Assembly: GCA_031411655.1 (NCBI GenBank)
Contig: JANOBM010000036.1
Location: forward strand, 62,001-126,000
Direction: 5' to 3'
Length of the DNA stretch: 64,000 nucleotides
DNA from: UBA6163 sp031411655
Lineage (GTDB): Bacteria; Planctomycetota; Planctomycetia; Pirellulales; Pirellulaceae
The notes beneath the pieces were generated by a model. That model was given only the letters and a program-made list of their open reading frames with translations. It was not told the DNA's origin and searched no databases. Both the position numbers and the translations under genes were made by a program. Every line of letters begins with the position of its first letter. Within the stretch, counting starts at the first letter, position 1. Positions 1 through 8,897 of the stretch are shown here, in pieces.

Positions 1-432
1 CACATTGTTTTCGGCACGCTGCATACCAACAGCGCACAGGGAACCGTCAACCGCATTATCGATGCTTTTCCAGGAAACCTGCAGGATCAAGTGCGAACTC
101 AGCTCGCCAGTTCGCTCATTGGAGTCGTCGCGCAGACGTTGCTTCCCAAGATTGGTGGGGGCCGTGTTGCAGCTTACGAGATCCTGATCGTCACCTCCGG
201 CATTAGTAACTTGATCCGCGAAAACAAGACATTCCGAATCAATAGCGCCATTCAGACCGGTGCGAAGTTTGGAATGCAACTGATGGACGATGCTTTATTT
301 AAGCACTGGTCCGAAGGCCGAGTCACCGTCGAGGATGTGCTTGGAAAAGCTCAGTTGCCCGACGAGCTTGCCAAACGCATTGTTCAGTACCGTCGCGGAA
401 GCGACGAAGAAGCCGAAGCACCGCATTCGTAG
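1..432 (+). CDS. pilT: PilT-type twitching ATPase, 3' end only
   Basis: The reading frame is open from base 1, so only the last 143 codons are present. The visible part begins in the His-box region (HIVFGTLHTNSA), followed by a conserved RIIDAFP segment and then the C-terminal helical domain (VAQTLLPKIGGGRVAAYEIL, about residues 45-64 of the fragment). This is typical of the hexameric retraction ATPases that disassemble pili. Walker A and B lie upstream of the window. The gene ends 40 bp before pilB, so the two are probably co-transcribed. The C-terminal tail is rich in acidic residues. Family assignment is firm; whether it powers retraction here or serves a pseudopilus is inference. Confidence 0.93.
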   Translation, partial: HIVFGTLHTNSAQGTVNRIIDAFPGNLQDQVRTQLASSLIGVVAQTLLPKIGGGRVAAYEILIVTSGISNLIRENKTFRINSAIQTGAKFGMQLMDDALFKHWSEGRVTVEDVLGKAQLPDELAKRIVQYRRGSDEEAEAPHS

Positions 433-472
433 TCGTCCACGCTCGCTCCCTAGTCAACATAGCCTTACGAAA

Positions 473-2194
473 ATGGCCACTCGTCGCATCGGACAGATTC
501 TCGTCGACCTTGGTTTTCTAACGGACGATCAACTTGAGATCGTGTTGGAAGAGCAGGAACAGCAGCCGGGCGCGCTGTTTGGAAAAATCGCGGAGGACAT
601 GCAGCTTATCACCGATGAGCAGTTGATTCAGGCGTTGGCTGAGCAGCTTGGGATGCAAACGGTTGCTTTGAGCGAAGCGACGCTGAATCCCGAGACGATG
701 AGCAAGATTTCGGAAACGATGGCGCAAATGTATCGCGTCGTGCCGCTGACGTTCGACGCCGAAGCGAATCGATTGACTCTTGCGACTTGCGATCCTCAGA
801 ATCTCACGATTCAAGATGAGCTGCGTACGTTTCTTGGTCACGAGATCAATATGGTCATCGCGACGGAACGAGATATACGCCAAACCATCGGTCGTTACTA
901 CGATAGCGACAGCGAAAGTGTTGAGAAGCTGGTCGCTGAACTTGCCAATGACGAAGAGCTGAAGGCAGCGATTTCGCTTCTCGAAAACGACAAGTTTAAC
1001 CTTTCCGATATGGAAGCGTTGGCGGACTCGGCTCCCGTTCGAAAACTGCTGAACATGGTTCTGCTGATGGCGATCAAGGACCATGCCAGCGATATCCACT
1101 TTGAGCCTTTCGAAGATGAGTTCCGAATTCGAATCAAAGCCGAAGGCGTGTTGTACGAAATGGTTCCGCCGCCAAGGCACTTGGCCTTTGCGATCACCAC
1201 TCGCGTCAAAGTGATGGCCAACCTCGACATCGCAGAACGCCGTATGCCTCAAGACGGACGCATCGAATTAATGGTCGGGGGCCACCCGGTTGACCTTCGC
1301 GTCAGCGTGTTGCCAACGATCTTTGGTGAGTCGGTGGTCATGCGAATTCTCGACCGTTCGGTGGTGAATCTGTCGCTTGAGAACGTCGGCATGGATCAGT
1401 GGACGATGGACAAGTTCCGCAAGGCTATCGACCGGCCGAACGGTATCATCCTAGTGACCGGGCCCACGGGAAGTGGCAAGACGACCACGTTGTACTCCGC
1501 ACTGACCGAGCTGAATGATCCGCAGGATAAGCTGATCACGACGGAAGATCCGGTCGAATACGACATTGATGGCATCGTACAAATTCCGATCAACGCTGAA
1601 ATGGGCGTGACGTTTGCGAGCTGTCTTCGAGCGATTTTACGGCAGGACCCAGATACCATTCTCGTCGGCGAAATTCGCGATTTAGAGACCGCTGAGATCG
1701 CCATCCAGGCCGCCCTTACTGGCCACTTGGTGTTCAGCACTTTGCACACCAATGATTCGGCGGCTACGGTCACTCGACTAACCGACATGGGTATCCAAAC
1801 GTTCATGATTTGTGCGACGGTGGAGGCGATCCTCGCGCAGCGGCTGGTACGTCGTGTTTGTGTCAAGTGTCGCGAGGAAACTCGTATAAGCGCTGACCTT
1901 TTATTTGAGCTGGGGATGAAGCGAGAAGACATTGAAGGGAAGAAGTTTTATAAGGGCGCTGGTTGCGATACATGCAACAACACCGGATACAAGGGTCGCG
2001 TAGGGTTGTTTGAGCTGTTGGTGCTTAACGACACGATCCGCGAAATGATCATGGGAAATGCGTCGACCGACGAGCTTCGAAACCAAGCACAGAAAGATGG
2101 CATGATCACGTTGCGTGATTTCGGAATGAGTCTTGCCAACAACGGGATCACAAGCCTGGACGAAATTGTTCGAGAAACGATTGAAGAAGCCTAG
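473..2194 (+). CDS. pilB: PilB/GspE-family assembly ATPase
   Basis: 573-residue type II secretion/type IV pilus assembly ATPase. The N-terminal T2SSE domain starts at IGQILVDLGFL. Walker A GPTGSGKTT is at about residues 330-338 and the Walker B region ILVGE at about 396-400, followed by a His box (FSTLHTNDSAAT). A tetracysteine zinc module (CVKC...CDTC) near residue 460 marks the GspE/PilB branch rather than PilT. The chosen ATG at 473 gives a normal N-terminus; an upstream in-frame ATG at 290 would lie inside pilT. It is predicted to energise pilin or pseudopilin polymerisation at the inner membrane together with the next gene, pilC. Confidence 0.95.
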   Translation: MATRRIGQILVDLGFLTDDQLEIVLEEQEQQPGALFGKIAEDMQLITDEQLIQALAEQLGMQTVALSEATLNPETMSKISETMAQMYRVVPLTFDAEANRLTLATCDPQNLTIQDELRTFLGHEINMVIATERDIRQTIGRYYDSDSESVEKLVAELANDEELKAAISLLENDKFNLSDMEALADSAPVRKLLNMVLLMAIKDHASDIHFEPFEDEFRIRIKAEGVLYEMVPPPRHLAFAITTRVKVMANLDIAERRMPQDGRIELMVGGHPVDLRVSVLPTIFGESVVMRILDRSVVNLSLENVGMDQWTMDKFRKAIDRPNGIILVTGPTGSGKTTTLYSALTELNDPQDKLITTEDPVEYDIDGIVQIPINAEMGVTFASCLRAILRQDPDTILVGEIRDLETAEIAIQAALTGHLVFSTLHTNDSAATVTRLTDMGIQTFMICATVEAILAQRLVRRVCVKCREETRISADLLFELGMKREDIEGKKFYKGAGCDTCNNTGYKGRVGLFELLVLNDTIREMIMGNASTDELRNQAQKDGMITLRDFGMSLANNGITSLDEIVRETIEEA

Positions 2195-2224
2195 AACAAC
2201 GATGCAAACGGTAGCCTTGCCCAT

Positions 2225-2272
2225 TGCTGTGACTGAAAATTGCTGTGACTGAAAATCGCTGTGACTGAAAAT
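2225..2272. repeat. Three-copy 16-bp tandem repeat between pilB and pilC
   Basis: Three head-to-tail copies of TGCTGTGACTGAAAAT occupy 2225-2240, 2241-2256 and 2257-2272; the third begins with C instead of T. The array lies in the 105-bp pilB-pilC spacer, 27 bp upstream of the pilC ATG. No good Shine-Dalgarno sequence is seen for pilC here, so the array may contribute to the leader or may be neutral slippage. Confidence 0.9.
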
Positions 2273-2299
2273 CGAAAACCGATAATCAAAGACTGAATT

Positions 2300-3736
2300 A
2301 TGCCAACTTTTCAATTCGAAGCGATGGATGCCAAGGGTCAAGAGATCCGGGACGAAATCGACGCGCAGTCCGAAGAAGAAGCGCAAACTACGATACGTAA
2401 CATGGGATACTTCGTCACGAAGATATCCCTGAAGAAAGTTTCGGCGAAGCAGGCAGCCAAGGCCAATAAGCGGCGCAAGTTTGCGCTCGGCGGTGCGAAG
2501 ACCAAGCACATTTGCGCGTTCACTCGCCAACTGTCGATTTTGCAGGACGCCGGTCTGCCCATTTTGCGTAGTCTCAAGATTCTTGAGAACAACCAAAAGC
2601 CAGGCAAGCTAAAGAACGCCCTGATGGATGTTTGTGAAGAGATCGAAGGTGGCTCGACGCTTAGCGAAGCGATGGGTAAGTCACCAAAAGTGTTCAGTCG
2701 TTTGTACGTGAATATGATCAAAGCCGGCGAGGCCGGTGGTGCGTTGGAAGTGATTTTGCAGCGGCTTGCTGACTTTCTGGAGCGCGCCGAATCTCTGAAA
2801 CGCAAGGTAAAGGGCGCGCTGATCTACCCGTGTATCGTCGTGACGGTCGCGATATTGATTTTGACGTTCATTATGTTGTTCATCGTTCCGACGTTCGAGA
2901 CGATGTTTGATGAGTTTGGTCTAACGTTGCCTGCGCCGACGTTGCTGCTGATTGCGATGAGCAATTACATCGCTAACTACTGGTTTCTGCTGATCATCAT
3001 GCCAATTTGCGCGATGATCTTGATCAAGCTGCTTCGTAAATTCAAACAAGGACGTATGGGCTTTGACATGTTCGTGATCAAGCTGCCCATTTTCGGGGGA
3101 TTGGTTGAGAAGAATATTATGGCCCGAACCACGCGAACCCTCGGGACGCTGGTGGCGAGCGGTGTGCCGATTTTGGAAGCCCTCAATATCACCCGCGAGA
3201 CCGCGGGTAACGCGATGTTCGAACGGATGTACGGCAAAGTGACGGAAGCCATTCGCGAAGGCGAGGTGATCTCGAAGCCACTGCGAGAAAACAGCACGCC
3301 CGGATTTCATCCGATGGCGTTAGTGTTTTGGGCTCTTCTTGGGGCGTTTCCTGGCGTGATGGTAGCGTCAGTCGCACTGACTGCTGCTGGTACGAAGCTG
3401 GACACGGGAACGATGCTGCAAACTTTGCAGATGACCGCCGTTTACGTGACGGTCGGCGGCATTGTCGGCGGCGCAATGTTCTACATGATGAAGATGAAAA
3501 ACCGAGTTGTCGATGATTTGGTGGTCAACATGGTTGACGTCGGCGAAGAAACAGGCGAACTCGATACGATGCTTTATAAGGTTGCTGACACGTATGACGA
3601 AGAAGTGCGAGTCATGACCGACTCGCTGACGGCACTGATGGAACCGCTCATGATCGTGTTTCTTGGTGTCGCGGTCGGCTTCATCGTGATCAGTCTTTTC
3701 ATGCCGCTTGTCGAACTCATTACTGGATTGACTTAG
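2300..3736 (+). CDS. pilC: PilC/GspF-family inner-membrane platform protein with an inserted membrane segment
   Basis: 478 residues; family members are usually about 400. The first GspF domain starts near residue 70 (FTRQLSILQDAGLPILRSL), has the usual IKAGEAGGALE block, and is followed by a hydrophobic segment near residues 175-198. The second domain (MARTTRTLGTLVASGVPILE) runs to PLRENSTPGFHP and is then interrupted by about 65 residues containing two hydrophobic stretches (MALVFWALLGAFPGVMVASV and TAVYVTVGGIVGGAMFYMM). It resumes with VVNMVDVGEETGELD and a final membrane helix. No frameshift is visible, so the insertion is in-frame. Predicted to anchor the assembly ATPase and organise pseudopilin extrusion. 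Confidence 0.93.
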   Translation: MPTFQFEAMDAKGQEIRDEIDAQSEEEAQTTIRNMGYFVTKISLKKVSAKQAAKANKRRKFALGGAKTKHICAFTRQLSILQDAGLPILRSLKILENNQKPGKLKNALMDVCEEIEGGSTLSEAMGKSPKVFSRLYVNMIKAGEAGGALEVILQRLADFLERAESLKRKVKGALIYPCIVVTVAILILTFIMLFIVPTFETMFDEFGLTLPAPTLLLIAMSNYIANYWFLLIIMPICAMILIKLLRKFKQGRMGFDMFVIKLPIFGGLVEKNIMARTTRTLGTLVASGVPILEALNITRETAGNAMFERMYGKVTEAIREGEVISKPLRENSTPGFHPMALVFWALLGAFPGVMVASVALTAAGTKLDTGTMLQTLQMTAVYVTVGGIVGGAMFYMMKMKNRVVDDLVVNMVDVGEETGELDTMLYKVADTYDEEVRVMTDSLTALMEPLMIVFLGVAVGFIVISLFMPLVELITGLT

Positions 3737-3742
3737 GAAATC

Positions 3743-3763
3743 GCTCTCCGTTTTTTGGAGAGC
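3743..3763. terminator. Small hairpin just after pilC
   Basis: A 7-bp perfect stem (GCTCTCC/GGAGAGC) with a T-rich 7-nt loop starts 6 bp after the pilC stop. There is no U-tract after the stem, so it could be a weak terminator, an mRNA 3' end stabiliser or chance. Confidence 0.3.
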
Positions 3764-4036
3764 AAGTGCCTGCGGTTCACGAGTGGTCGCTCGTTAACTC
3801 GTAGGGGAAAGGAAGCTTTGGTTTTGTAGTGAAATGTTCGCGATTCGTAAGAATTGCAAATGCACCGTGGTGGAATAGCGTCGGCTTCGCGGTTGCGCAT
3901 CCTCGCGGATTTGAATACTGCCAGCTCAATACTCAGAATCGATGATACTGCCGAAGTCAGATTCAAGCTGTCCTCCCACCATCCGTGGTTGGTTGCAGTT
4001 TGAATGACCACTCATCCCTAAACCTCAAGTCCAAAA
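3764..4036. other. Non-coding gap between pilC and the pseudopilin operon
   Basis: About 270 bp with no credible coding sequence. It probably carries the promoter of the six-gene pseudopilin operon that starts at 4037, but no convincing -10/-35 pair or Shine-Dalgarno sequence can be pointed to. Confidence 0.5.
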
Positions 4037-5209
4037 ATGCCGAACACCACCACCCCTGTATCGCGCCTTCGCCAAGCTTTCACGTTGGTGGAAATACTCG
4101 TTGTCATCGCCATCATCGGGATTTTAATGGGTATTGCGATTCCGGCGATTCAACGGGCGCTCATCAAAGGCCGCGAGACTGCGATGCGAGTGGAAGTGAC
4201 GGCACTCTCACAAGCCGTGGAGCAGTACTTGCAGAAATACGGTGACTATCCGCCCGACGGTAGTGACCTCGGCGTTTTTACTCGGCACATGCGCCGGGTG
4301 TTTCCGCGAATGGCGTCTCCTGATGTCGAGCTGTTGGATTTGCTGCTTGACAACCGTACGGATGACGACCCGATGAGTGCCGGAACGTTTAGTGGGGTGG
4401 CGATGGATAGAGCTGAGGCGATCGTTTTTTTCCTTGGAGGCTTTAGCGACGATGTGCAGCATCCTTTGACAGGCAACGGTGGACCATTGTCTCGCGCATC
4501 GGGCACGGCAGGTTCGGTACTCATCTCAGACTATCAATACAACGCAACGCGGGATAATTCGTTTTTCGACTTTGACTTGGCTCGTTTAACCGTTGCGCGT
4601 GCCACCGACACATCGCCCCTGCTTAGTACTGATGAAACTCTCGTTGGCAATACCGCTGCTGCCTTTGGTGGTGCGGACCCGCTTCCTGCTTATCGATACC
4701 GTGAAGACGAGGCATCACCGATTGTTTACTTCGACTCCAGGACGTATGGGCTAGTTGCGACTGCCGGAGGCGGCACAGCATACAACGGATATCTCACGGG
4801 CGACTTTGGAGGGTTACGGCCTTATAAGACAGAACTAAACGTTGCGCTGCCTGCAAACGGAACCAATTATGCATCCGAGGCCGAAGCGTTCAATGCGGTC
4901 GCGTTTCATAACGCCAATACTTTTCAAATCATTTCTCCAGGGATGGATGGCGTCTACGGTTCCATTGTCTCCGTCACGGCGTCAGATCCGGCCGACACGC
5001 CGATCCACTTCGTAACGGAGTCAGGTCGTCCTGTGCGACCCGCGTTTGGAACGGGCGTGGCAGGTCTATCGGATCTCATTTTTACGAGTACTTCCCTTGG
5101 TTCTGGTGGATACCAGGATGTTGACTGGGATGCTGACATCACCGTAAACGGAAATCTCGATAACGTTACCAACTTTGTTGAACTTACACTTGAAGGCGCC
5201 TTGCCATGA
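4037..5209 (+). CDS. Pseudopilin, GspG-like (type III signal peptide)
   Basis: 390 residues. The N-terminus has the prepilin peptidase site, with Ala at -1 (RLRQA then FTLVEILVVIAIIGILMGIA) and Glu5 present, followed by the long hydrophobic helix expected of class III signal peptides. Soon after comes a QYLQKYGDYPPDGSD region like the start of GspG globular domains. Near the C-terminus (residues about 299-309) a loop IISPGMDGVYG resembles the Ca-binding loop region of major pseudopilins; this is inference. It is larger than classical GspG (about 140 residues). First gene of a tight operon: its stop overlaps the next ATG by 4 bp (ATGA). Confidence 0.88.
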   Translation: MPNTTTPVSRLRQAFTLVEILVVIAIIGILMGIAIPAIQRALIKGRETAMRVEVTALSQAVEQYLQKYGDYPPDGSDLGVFTRHMRRVFPRMASPDVELLDLLLDNRTDDDPMSAGTFSGVAMDRAEAIVFFLGGFSDDVQHPLTGNGGPLSRASGTAGSVLISDYQYNATRDNSFFDFDLARLTVARATDTSPLLSTDETLVGNTAAAFGGADPLPAYRYREDEASPIVYFDSRTYGLVATAGGGTAYNGYLTGDFGGLRPYKTELNVALPANGTNYASEAEAFNAVAFHNANTFQIISPGMDGVYGSIVSVTASDPADTPIHFVTESGRPVRPAFGTGVAGLSDLIFTSTSLGSGGYQDVDWDADITVNGNLDNVTNFVELTLEGALP

Positions 5210-6417
5210 AACGTTTCAAGACGCCTGCGTTTACGCTTGTCGAGATTCTCGTCGTGCTTGCCATCATCGGGATCATGACCGCCATGGTGACCACTGCTGT
5301 GCAGGGCGTGACAAGTACGGCTCGCATTGCGAGAACACGGACGATCATCGCAACCGTCGACTCCGTGATTCAAGAACAGTATGAATCTTATAAGTATCGG
5401 CCGCTACCTGTCAGCATTCCCGATTTTAGTCAACCGGGGCAGTCTCGAACCGACTACGAAACTGCCAATGAGACGACTTCTCATCTCGTCGTCGATTTTG
5501 AGATTTTGCCATCGGAGTCAGCGAGGATTCGGTTGAATATGCTGCGTGACTTGCAGCGTATGGAAATGCCAGATCGCGTCGCCGATGTTCGTGTAGGAAC
5601 TTCGTTGGTGTCGCCTGCAGCGATACGAGGCGTTGCTAATCGTGTTGTCCAAAATAAAACGACCGGTGAATTGTCTCGCAGTAACGTAAGGACCGAACGC
5701 GTTCAACTTCCGATCTCTTGGTACGGTTCGACAAACCTATCGGACGCACAAGACGTACCGAGCAAGTTGGCCACTTACTTTGAAAGGTCAGGGAGTGGCT
5801 GGACGACGGAAAATGAAGGCGCGGAGTGCCTCTACTTGATCATGACCACGTCCTTTATCGGTGGTGCCCCAGCGATTGAATTAATTCCGTCGAACTACAT
5901 CGGTGATACAGACGGCGACGGTCTTTCCGAGATTCTCGATGGCTGGGGGCGTCCGCTTGGGTTTGTACGTTGGCCGATTGGCTATGCCGACCCCGATGCG
6001 TCGATCGACACCAGCATACCCGATGATTTTGATTTGCTGCGGGTTGATTTTGGTTACATCGTCACCGGCGTTGAGGCACCTTGGTCCTTGCGGCCATTGG
6101 TGATTTCGGCCGGCCAGGATGGTGAGTTCGGAGTGAGCTTTAATGCGGTAGACGACAGCAGTGTAGTTAAGAACTTTAGCTACCAATCAGGCACGGATGC
6201 GATGCTTTGGCCCGTTGACGTCGCGAACATGGGAACGGCGGCGACGGGTGAGCTTGGCGGGCGTGCGGCACCGTACATCTATGTGGATCCGTACCTACGA
6301 CAGTTTCGCAACGCAAACTCAGCAGAACTCGTTCCGGGTAGCCCGCTTACAGGAACAGATCAAGAAGAATATCGCGCCGATAACTTGACAAACTATCAGG
6401 GAGCGAGCGTCGAATGA
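5206..6417 (+). CDS. Pseudopilin, second GspG/H-like subunit
   Basis: 403 residues. The signal MKRFKTPA is followed by FTLVEILVVLAIIGIMTAMV, so Ala is at -1 and Glu at position 5 of the mature protein. The globular part is large and unlike the first subunit except for a similar C-terminal loop, VISAGQDGEFGV (about residues 299-310). An acidic segment DTDGDGLSEILDGWG near residue 235 has the spacing of a Ca-binding DxDxDG loop. Translationally coupled on both sides by ATGA overlaps at 5206-5209 and 6414-6417. Exact minor or major role cannot be told from sequence alone. Confidence 0.86.
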   Translation: MKRFKTPAFTLVEILVVLAIIGIMTAMVTTAVQGVTSTARIARTRTIIATVDSVIQEQYESYKYRPLPVSIPDFSQPGQSRTDYETANETTSHLVVDFEILPSESARIRLNMLRDLQRMEMPDRVADVRVGTSLVSPAAIRGVANRVVQNKTTGELSRSNVRTERVQLPISWYGSTNLSDAQDVPSKLATYFERSGSGWTTENEGAECLYLIMTTSFIGGAPAIELIPSNYIGDTDGDGLSEILDGWGRPLGFVRWPIGYADPDASIDTSIPDDFDLLRVDFGYIVTGVEAPWSLRPLVISAGQDGEFGVSFNAVDDSSVVKNFSYQSGTDAMLWPVDVANMGTAATGELGGRAAPYIYVDPYLRQFRNANSAELVPGSPLTGTDQEEYRADNLTNYQGASVE

Positions 6418-7640
6418 ATCGCTTACTAATCTGCCTGCAACGACGCTCTCGCCTTGCATGCCTTGGCAGGGATGGTTTCACTCTTGTCGAAGTGCTGGTC
6501 GTGCTGGTCCTGCTGTCAATTTTGACCGCAATCGCATTGCCAGTTGCGAAACAGCTTTTGCTTGACCAAAAGAATTCACGGACGGCCCGATCGATCATCG
6601 GCTATATCGGTATCGCACATGGGCGCGCGATCGCTGAGCAACGACAGGTTGGCGTGCTGGTGGAGAGACTCTCAACGGATTCCACCAATGAGTACGGGAG
6701 TTCCGCTTCGATTCGTTTACGACACCTTACCGGAGTACCGCCTTATTCGGGCGATTCAGCCGATGTGAGAGCCAACCTGCTCAATCTGGTTGCTGATACT
6801 GGCACCGGCGCGATACCGGGGATTGATACCGCTAGTTTTGACATCAACGACAACCAACTTCTATTAGTGAGCTACTCGATCCTTCACGACAGTGATACGT
6901 CGAATGATCACACGGCTCCCATTCGACCGGGGAGAGATCGCCTGGAGTTACCTGGCGGGCGAATTGTCACCATTCAACCATCTTCGACGTCGCCATTGGT
7001 TCACTTCGTGCCGCGGTCAAATTTGCTGACCGATCCCGTTCAGCTTCGTTTCGACCTTCGTGAGGAAGAAACGTCGTCGACTTCATTCCAGAACCCACAA
7101 AGTAGTCGGAGGGAACTGACGCCGGTGCAGCAGGTCCGCTTCAAGATACATCGGGCGCCTTCGGTTTCGTCGACCGCACCATTGACATTTCCTCGTGGTG
7201 TAGCCATCGACTTGAACTACTCGGGTGTTGGTTTGACGGGTCATCAGTTCGACCGAGATACATCGGCAACAACCAACCAGTCCATTGCCATTGTTTTTGG
7301 TCCTGATGGACGAGTGACGATGGTGAACGATGCATTAGGGAATGCGGGTACCCCAACGGGACAGCTTTTTCTATGCCTGGGTGATTCCGATGGAGTTCGG
7401 CCTGACAATCTATTTGTCACGGAACGTCGTTCAACAGCAAATATTCTCAATTTGAAGTCAAGCTGGATCGTGATCAACCATGCAACGGGACGTGCCACAA
7501 GCGCCCCCTTCACAGCGGTGTCGCCCGCAACCATTGCGATGCCAGCGACTACTACCGCTGAGATTGAAGCTAAGTTGACTCAAGCGCTTCGAGATGCTCG
7601 CCAGCTGGCGGTTCTTTCCGACACATTGGATGCAAGGTAA
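6414..7640 (+). CDS. Pseudopilin, GspH-like
   Basis: 408 residues. After a basic leader (RRSRLACLGRDG) the peptide FTLVEVLVVLVLLSILTAIA forms the methylation/hydrophobic segment, with Gly at -1 and Glu5. The early mature part (KNSRTARSIIGYIGIAHGRAIAEQRQ) resembles GspH/FimT-type pseudopilins, whose helix is followed by the S-x-A-I-A-E-R type segment. The C-terminal half includes IAIVFGPDGRVTMVND. The start overlaps the previous stop by 4 bp, and the next gene begins directly after this stop, so the cluster is one transcription unit. Confidence 0.83.
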   Translation: MNRLLICLQRRSRLACLGRDGFTLVEVLVVLVLLSILTAIALPVAKQLLLDQKNSRTARSIIGYIGIAHGRAIAEQRQVGVLVERLSTDSTNEYGSSASIRLRHLTGVPPYSGDSADVRANLLNLVADTGTGAIPGIDTASFDINDNQLLLVSYSILHDSDTSNDHTAPIRPGRDRLELPGGRIVTIQPSSTSPLVHFVPRSNLLTDPVQLRFDLREEETSSTSFQNPQSSRRELTPVQQVRFKIHRAPSVSSTAPLTFPRGVAIDLNYSGVGLTGHQFDRDTSATTNQSIAIVFGPDGRVTMVNDALGNAGTPTGQLFLCLGDSDGVRPDNLFVTERRSTANILNLKSSWIVINHATGRATSAPFTAVSPATIAMPATTTAEIEAKLTQALRDARQLAVLSDTLDAR

Positions 7641-8882
7641 ATGACAATTTCAACCAACTTCATCCGTCGACGTGGCGTGACACTCTTGGAAGTAATCTTT
7701 TCGATTGGAGTGGTGCTCATCGGCTTGGTCGGCGTGGCTTCCATCTTGCCGCTCGCGGGACGTCGTGCTCAGGATTCCATTAGTATGAGTGTTGGGTCCG
7801 CTATGAGCGACGCGATCTTTCAAGAGCTTCAGGCGAGAGGTTACCTTGCTCAAAGTCTTTACTTTGAAGTCGCAGGCAACACTACCGTTAATCGTGGTAA
7901 CGTCGACGCACTTACGCCGGGATCGTTTTGCATCGATCCTTTGTTTGTTGCTGATCTTAGTGTTAACAGTACGATTCCACCCCCGGTGCTTTCAAATCGG
8001 TATTCAGGACGACTGTTTCCCTATTATTTGAACACCCATGACCCGACTCAGGATCCTTCCACGGCTTATTCAGAGTTGTGGCCGGTCGTTCAGCCTCGCA
8101 TGCTACGCGTTGGCATCTTGAGTCAGACGGCGGTGCCGACCGCGTCAATTAGTATTGAGGAAGCTAGGGCGCTGGTAGAACGCACGGATGACCTTCCTTA
8201 CTTACGCCCCACCGACCGTACGCTCAGCGCCGTGGTGAAAGGCGCCAGTGCTACAGGCACGGGTTCGACGTTTGGTAAAAAGCTAGTGACGGGTGAGTAC
8301 AGTTGGATCGCGACGGTGAATCCGCTCCCTGGTAACGAGTATGCTTCCATTTCGATTGTCATCATTCGCAATCGCGACCGCGGATTCGATCTGCCTACTA
8401 CGACAACGGCGCCTGTTCGACCAGACGGGAATCTGCTCGGCGAGCGTTTAGCTTATGTAACGTTTGCCAATGGCTTTCGAGGAGGAGCGGGTGGTGTCGT
8501 CCACTTGGTTAGCAATGCGAACACCGTATCGACCATTCAGACAAACGACTGGCTAATGCTTTCTCGAACCAATTCAGCTGGTCAAGACATTCATCGGTGG
8601 TACCGAGTAAGTGCTGTTGATGGTGATGCAGAACGGTTGACACGCACTGTCGCGGAGGATTCAACATCACCTGGTTTTCAGTCGGGGTTGCCAGGCTCCG
8701 GGAGTCGCGAGATTTGGTCTCGAAGACTCTATCTCGACGGGCCCGACTGGTCGTTTAATGTGGTGACCTCCACCATGCCGCCCGGTTACGCCGACACTTC
8801 GTTCGCTGATAACACAATCGCCACCCTCGTCGAAGGAGTGGTGACCGTTTCGGAAAAAGTTGTTTCGTTGAACTCGCTATGA
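7641..8882 (+). CDS. Pseudopilin, GspI-like
   Basis: 413 residues. The leader MTISTNFIRRRG precedes VTLLEVIFSIGVVLIGLVGV, a class III signal with Gly at -1 and Glu5 (VTLLE). The LLEV..SIGV...GL pattern is typical of minor pseudopilin GspI. The remainder is an unrecognised globular domain much larger than a standard GspI (about 120 residues). The ATG abuts the previous TAA with no spacer, which supports translational coupling. Confidence 0.82.
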   Translation: MTISTNFIRRRGVTLLEVIFSIGVVLIGLVGVASILPLAGRRAQDSISMSVGSAMSDAIFQELQARGYLAQSLYFEVAGNTTVNRGNVDALTPGSFCIDPLFVADLSVNSTIPPPVLSNRYSGRLFPYYLNTHDPTQDPSTAYSELWPVVQPRMLRVGILSQTAVPTASISIEEARALVERTDDLPYLRPTDRTLSAVVKGASATGTGSTFGKKLVTGEYSWIATVNPLPGNEYASISIVIIRNRDRGFDLPTTTTAPVRPDGNLLGERLAYVTFANGFRGGAGGVVHLVSNANTVSTIQTNDWLMLSRTNSAGQDIHRWYRVSAVDGDAERLTRTVAEDSTSPGFQSGLPGSGSREIWSRRLYLDGPDWSFNVVTSTMPPGYADTSFADNTIATLVEGVVTVSEKVVSLNSL

Positions 8883-8897
8883 ATCGGAGTTTCCTCC

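Noticed and set aside
518..1252. A 244-codon reverse frame inside pilB
   Set aside because: Antisense to conserved PilB coding sequence; Arg/His/Gln-rich composition typical of a shadow.
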